Part shown: one piece after another, positions 60,271-64,000 of the stretch
How positions within the stretch are numbered: the first letter of the stretch is position 1
How the letters are laid out: each line of letters opens with the position of its first letter
Source: an uncultured Gammaproteobacteria bacterium
GTDB taxonomy: Bacteria; Pseudomonadota; Gammaproteobacteria; Arenicellales; Poriferihabitantaceae
Direction: 5' to 3'
Length of the DNA: 64,000 nt
Assembly: GCA_947259885.1 (NCBI GenBank)
Contig: CAMYNW010000023.1
Span: 61,775-125,774 of the forward strand
Program-made: the position numbers and the translations under genes
The notes under the pieces: generated by a model
The model's input: the letters and a program-made list of their open reading frames with translations, nothing else
Told to the model about the DNA's origin: nothing
The model's database searches: none

Positions 60271-60888
60271 TTACTGTAATGGACCAACACCACGCAACTC
60301 TGCCAGGCCTGATGACAGCACCCGGATCGAAGAGCGTATGAGCATCACTACGAGTCCGAGCGCAATCGCAATATCCGGCCAGCCCGACCCCGTTAGCCAA
60401 ACTGCTGCGGCGGCGATGAAAACAGACAGATTCGAAGCAATATCATTACGCGAACATTCCCAGACTGAACTCATATTCACGTCTTCGTGACGATGCTTCA
60501 GAAGCAGGACTATACAAATCGAATTTGCGATCAAGCTTAGTAAGCTGAACGTACCCATGACTTCGAATATGGGAACGTTTGGCACGAACAGCCTGTACAC
60601 AATCTGCCCCGCCACTGCACAGGCTGCCAGGAAAATTAAACCACCCTTGAACAGGGCAACCTTTGCCTTGGCCGATACACCTCTCGATACCGCATACAAA
60701 CTAAGGATATAGGTTAATGAGTCTCCAAGATTGTCGAGACCATCGGCGAGTAATGCGGTAGATCTTGCATATAATGCAGCCCCAGTTATAAGTAAAAACA
60801 TGATGACATTGATACCAAGCACAACCAGCAATGTTTCTCGCTGTCGTTTATGAACTTTAATTAAACAAAGACTGTCACTATCGCTCAC
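60271..60888 (-). CDS. CDF-like cation transporter (short form)
   Basis: 205 aa with about six helices. ALLADGLDNLGDSLTYILSL is the helix-2 metal site (Asp for the usual His at the first position) and VWECSRNDIASNLSVFIAAA the helix-5 site (Cys/Ser-Arg-Asn-Asp). It lacks the cytoplasmic C-terminal domain of classic CDF exporters, as do other short relatives such as TMEM163-like proteins. Metal specificity is not readable. Confidence 0.75.
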   Translation of the reverse strand: MSDSDSLCLIKVHKRQRETLLVVLGINVIMFLLITGAALYARSTALLADGLDNLGDSLTYILSLYAVSRGVSAKAKVALFKGGLIFLAACAVAGQIVYRLFVPNVPIFEVMGTFSLLSLIANSICIVLLLKHRHEDVNMSSVWECSRNDIASNLSVFIAAAAVWLTGSGWPDIAIALGLVVMLIRSSIRVLSSGLAELRGVGPLQ

Positions 60889-61037
60889 TTTCTACACTCT
60901 TATTGCACTAATATAAACAAAAATCGGAGCAAGATACCGGCATTAACTGCAAATCAAGTTATCGAAATCAACAATTAAATTTGCGATGTAAGAAGTTGAA
61001 ATTTAGGTTCGCCGTTCTTAGTTTTCATTGACAACGA

Positions 61038-62027
61038 TTAAGCATTGTTATTACGTTTCACAGAAATTATGACAATTCCCAACCTTTGCTCAGTCTCCAC
61101 TCTTTGATGAGCTTTGGCAGCTTGTTCAAGGGGATAAATTTTATCGACGGTTGGTTTGATTTTATTCTCTTCAATCATTTTCTTAAGTGTGAGCAACTCT
61201 TCCTCCTTTTCTCCGGCAAAAGCAAATACCGATTTCTTATCAGTAAATATTGATGTCAGAATTGACCTCAGCATGTCGGATACACGCGGATTTGCCATCA
61301 GATAACGCCCCTTAGGGTTAAGTGATCTAACGCATTTGGAATAGGAGCTTTTGGCCACCATATTGAAAATTACATCATAGGATAAATCACATTTTTCAAA
61401 TTCCTCTTTCGTATAATCAAAAAATTGATCAGCCCCGATTCGGAGTAACATTTCCTTCTTGATGGCGCTGTCAACAACCACTACCTCCGCCCCCATTGCT
61501 TTCGCAATCTGCACCGCAAAAGTACCAATGCTTCCGCCTGCACCGTTGATTAAAACTCTTTCTCCACTTTTGATATTCGCTTTTCTTAAAAAGTGGAGTG
61601 CATTCAGTCCGCCTAAAGGTATGGCTGCCGCTTCTTCAAAGCTCACATTACTTGGCTTCAATGCAAGCGTGTAGCTGGCCGGCAGGCATACGTACTCGCC
61701 ATATGCACCCAACCTGAGCCTGGTAGTTCCGAAAATCTGATCTCCAATTTTAAATTTTGAAACCTCTTTACCAATAGATTCGACTTCTCCCGCAAAATAT
61801 CCTCCCAATATGGTTTTCTTTGGCTTCAAAATTCCTATTGCCACTCTTAAAGGCAACCAAAACCACTTCACTGCAAATTTGAAACTACGCAGTTCACAGT
61901 CTGCCTTTGTTGCCTCTACAGCATGAACTTTTATCAGGACTTCATCGTCCTTGGGTGCAGGCTTTTTTATCTCCTTAAGTTGAAGAACATCCGGCGTACC
62001 GTATTTGGTATAACAAATCGCTTTCAT
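61038..62027 (-). CDS. MDR-family NAD(P)-dependent quinone/alcohol oxidoreductase (zinc-less)
   Basis: 329 aa. MKAICYTKYGTPDVLQLKEI opens the GroES-like fold; the nucleotide loop is LINGAGGSIGTFAVQIAKAM. No structural or catalytic zinc ligands, so the quinone-reductase/RTN4IP1-like type. The gene is rich in Lys, Ile and AT-ending codons compared with its neighbours, suggesting acquisition from a low-GC, perhaps Bacteroidetes, donor. Single gene. Confidence 0.88.
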   Translation of the reverse strand: MKAICYTKYGTPDVLQLKEIKKPAPKDDEVLIKVHAVEATKADCELRSFKFAVKWFWLPLRVAIGILKPKKTILGGYFAGEVESIGKEVSKFKIGDQIFGTTRLRLGAYGEYVCLPASYTLALKPSNVSFEEAAAIPLGGLNALHFLRKANIKSGERVLINGAGGSIGTFAVQIAKAMGAEVVVVDSAIKKEMLLRIGADQFFDYTKEEFEKCDLSYDVIFNMVAKSSYSKCVRSLNPKGRYLMANPRVSDMLRSILTSIFTDKKSVFAFAGEKEEELLTLKKMIEENKIKPTVDKIYPLEQAAKAHQRVETEQRLGIVIISVKRNNNA

Positions 62028-62386
62028 AACTCGACTATATTAGGATTAATTTTATCCAAATGGAATTGATAACTTGGTTAGTAACACGCCCACTCTGGGC
62101 TGAAGCCGCTTGATAATTACGAGGGTCTAATGGCAGCATGAATGTTTTCCTGATATTCCGCCGGGATTTCTTGATTGGGCTGATTCGGGTAATCGAGGTG
62201 AATCGAAAAAGCTGCCGTTCAGGCAGATTGAACGGAGGCCCGGAAATGCTCCCAAGCCGACTTTCACGGAATCGCTAATTAACTACCTCTAGTTACCCTT
62301 AACGAGCAATTAACCAAGTTGCGCAACGAAATCAAGTGGCCTATCCTTCCTGTCCGTAGACCGAATAAAGCTTGGAGGTATTCGAT
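62028..62386. other. 359-bp spacer with dispersed repeat copy 10
   Basis: The repeat occupies 62185-62300. The ribosome site GGAGGT at 62374-62379 starts the methyltransferase. Nothing else seen. Confidence 0.6.
62185..62300 (+). repeat. Dispersed repeat, copy 10
   Basis: GAAAAAGCTGCCGTTCAGG, AAATGCTCCCAAGCCGACTT, TCACGGAATCGCTAATTAAC, then TACCTCTAGTTACCC. It shares the last 45 bp with copy 9 almost exactly. Confidence 0.65.
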
Positions 62387-63211
62387 ATGAACACGGTGGA
62401 AGAAGATCATCCAGTTCTTGATAAGAATGCGAAGGCTGCCGGTATGTGGAGTAGTGGTGGACGCGCTTATGATGAAATTAGTCGTGGTGTAGCTGAAGGT
62501 ATTCGGCATGCTGTTTGGCGATTGGCACCAAAAGAAGGTGAACGTATCCTAGATATTGCGACGGGTACTGGTTGGACCGCTCGGCACATTAGCCGTTCTG
62601 GCGCCAAGGTTACCGGAGTCGATATCGCTAATGGGCTTTTGGATGCCGCGAAGCAAATTTCTGCAGAAGAGGGTCTTTTAATCGATTATCAGTTGGGTGA
62701 TGCCGAGCAATTACCGTTTCCTGATGATTCATTTGACGCTGCCGCTTCTACATTCGGAATTATGTTTGCGACCAACCAGGAGGCTGCGATTTCAGAACTT
62801 TCACGAGTTATTCGACCTGGTGGCCGTTTCACAATTGCTGCCTGGCTACCCGATAGCACTGCAGTGGAATTACGCAAGGTTATTGCGCCGTTTGCGCCAC
62901 CACCACCTTCCCCACCACCCCCATCACCCTTTAATTGGGGCGATCCTAACTGGTTGAAAAGTGCCCTAGGCGATCAGTTTGAGCTTAGACACGAAGTGGG
63001 CGAACTATCACACCGCCTAGACAGCGCGATAGAGATGTGGAACGTATACGAGAGCGGATTTGGCCCCATCAGAGCGACTTCGCATGCTTTAAATGAGGAA
63101 GATCGCTTGCGGTTGAAATCCGCATATATAAATTGGCTAGACAGCTTCCGCACTGATCTAGGTATCGCATTAACCTATGAATATCTCGTTACAATCGGTA
63201 TCAGAAAATAA
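62387..63211 (+). CDS. Class I SAM-dependent methyltransferase (UbiE/Methyltransf_11 type)
   Basis: 274 aa from ATG 62387, eight bases after GGAGGT. Motif I RILDIATGTGWTARHI, acidic VTGVDIANGLLDAA, motif II YQLGDAEQLPFPDDSFDAAA and RVIRPGGRFTIAAWLP are canonical. After the core, residues about 169-183 form a proline run (PPPPSPPPPSP) that joins an extra C-terminal helical part. Acceptor unknown. Confidence 0.88.
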   Translation: MNTVEEDHPVLDKNAKAAGMWSSGGRAYDEISRGVAEGIRHAVWRLAPKEGERILDIATGTGWTARHISRSGAKVTGVDIANGLLDAAKQISAEEGLLIDYQLGDAEQLPFPDDSFDAAASTFGIMFATNQEAAISELSRVIRPGGRFTIAAWLPDSTAVELRKVIAPFAPPPPSPPPPSPFNWGDPNWLKSALGDQFELRHEVGELSHRLDSAIEMWNVYESGFGPIRATSHALNEEDRLRLKSAYINWLDSFRTDLGIALTYEYLVTIGIRK

Positions 63212-63393
63212 CAGCTCTTGTTTTAGCTGCGGGTATTTCGTTTACACTCCGAAACGGCTGTAAGGCTACAACAGACTAGTCAGCTATTCTCCATTTCGGA
63301 CGTTCACTGGATTTCATTTAACTGCCGGAAATGCGTCATTACTCCCAATTGCGAATGTAAAACGATTGTCCAGATCACGACCTGGAATTGATC

Positions 63394-63813
63394 ATGACAA
63401 ATAAAAAAGTGACTGGGAGTTGTTTCTGCGGTGAAGTGCAGTTCACGATCGAACTGCCTACTTTATTTTGTGGACATTGTCATTGCAGCATGTGCCGGCG
63501 TCCACACGGCGCGGCTTTTGTAACTTGGACCGCGGTGCCTACCAATCAACTCACTATTACCGCTGGTGAAAATCGGATCACGCGATATCAGAGTTCTTTA
63601 AAAGGCACGCGTAGTTTCTGCAGTAACTGCGGCAGTCAGTTATTTTGCCAGGTGGAAGAAAACGAGGTTGATATTGCAATGGCTGCACTGCACGGCCCGA
63701 TCGATCGGTTACCTGAAGAGCACTACTACTTCGATTCACGAGCCGACTGGGTAGATATTAACGATAACCTGCCGAAACTCGGTGGTGCGGACGGCAGGCA
63801 ACCACTCGATTAA
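63394..63813 (+). CDS. GFA-family protein, second copy
   Basis: 139 aa from ATG 63394. GSCFCGEVQFTI, GHCHCSMCRRPHGAAF and RSFCSNCGSQLFCQV carry the complete set of zinc cysteines. About as different from the GFA gene at 32270 as separate family branches, so it is not a recent duplicate. Function unknown. The rest of the window (63814-64000) holds nothing I recognise. Confidence 0.88.
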   Translation: MTNKKVTGSCFCGEVQFTIELPTLFCGHCHCSMCRRPHGAAFVTWTAVPTNQLTITAGENRITRYQSSLKGTRSFCSNCGSQLFCQVEENEVDIAMAALHGPIDRLPEEHYYFDSRADWVDINDNLPKLGGADGRQPLD

Positions 63814-64000
63814 AACTACCGATTACAGCTTTGGGTCGGTAGCTGCCTTCTGTTGAACCCACCGTATATACTTACCCTCCATCGAGACTCCTTGAACGGT
63901 TGTATATGGACTCCTCCTCGTTTGCAAGCACCCTGATTGTTGACGTGAGGTACGACTGCTCACGTATATCCGGCCTTTAACTACTGTATCTGTTTATGAT

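Noticed and set aside
47060..62300. CRISPR array as an explanation for the repeats
   Set aside because: Units are 200-285 bp, irregularly spaced between genes, not short regular repeats with spacers; no cas genes.

Overview
The window looks like chromosome from a gammaproteobacterium. The best evidence is the order glnE - ilvE - small CHCC zinc-finger gene - waaF (6566-11671), an arrangement I recall from Pseudomonas and relatives, and a class II ribonucleotide reductase split into nrdJa and nrdJb (28271-31231), as in Pseudomonas. LPS heptosyltransferase, an outer-membrane porin, lipoproteins and an M48 periplasmic protease show a Gram-negative envelope. I found no rRNA, tRNA, CRISPR array, phage module or plasmid origin.

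Layout. 1-4907: Ser/Thr kinase, permuted papain-like amidase, a 40-residue membrane peptide, a BON-like membrane protein and an acyltransferase. 5028-12987: M48 lipoprotein protease, then the nitrogen/branched-chain amino acid/LPS block and a BenE transporter. 13040-25438: stand-alone metabolic and transport genes (MATE, SDR, NMT1-like binding protein, PIN-PhoH ATPase, MFS, membrane-bound class III cyclase, porin, sulfatase). 25457-33145: threonine dehydratase, MFS, class II RNR, small membrane proteins, GFA protein and hotdog thioesterase. 33142-37956: a tight minus-strand operon moxR - VWA - acyl-CoA dehydrogenase - phosphotransferase/DUF6285. 38101-38864: a sigma-54 promoter, a short leader or small RNA ending in a very strong terminator, and a gene of unknown function. 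39020-47000: lipoprotein transglycosylase, patatin, GST, S49 protease, enolase-superfamily enzyme, thioredoxin-like protein, and a two-domain isomerase-hydrolase fusion with a monooxygenase partner.

From about 47 kb to the end the character changes. Genes are short, mostly single, and separated by 200-1000 bp spacers filled with copies of one dispersed repeat, all in the same orientation. One IS (55819-57244) and one 134-bp mini-element (51558-51691) with the same terminal repeats sit in this repeat at the same tetranucleotide GCTC. A third, half-eroded end (47923-47941) follows GCTC in another copy. This half reads as accessory, slowly accumulating DNA: UspA, YciI, cupin, YecA/SEC-C, sulfotransferase, wHTH-TPR regulator, B12-independent core methionine synthase (MesD-like), RidA, YbaK, CDF-like transporter, an AT-rich oxidoreductase, a methyltransferase and a second GFA protein.

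The points most worth following are the sigma-54-driven leader/small RNA at 38261-38409, the apparently site-specific insertion of an IS family into the dispersed repeat, a 65-bp perfect inverted duplicate carrying part of a small ORF (48034-48098 and 51599-51663), the hydroxypyruvate-isomerase/alpha-beta-hydrolase fusion, and a palindrome shared by the sulfotransferase and mesD-ridA upstream regions.
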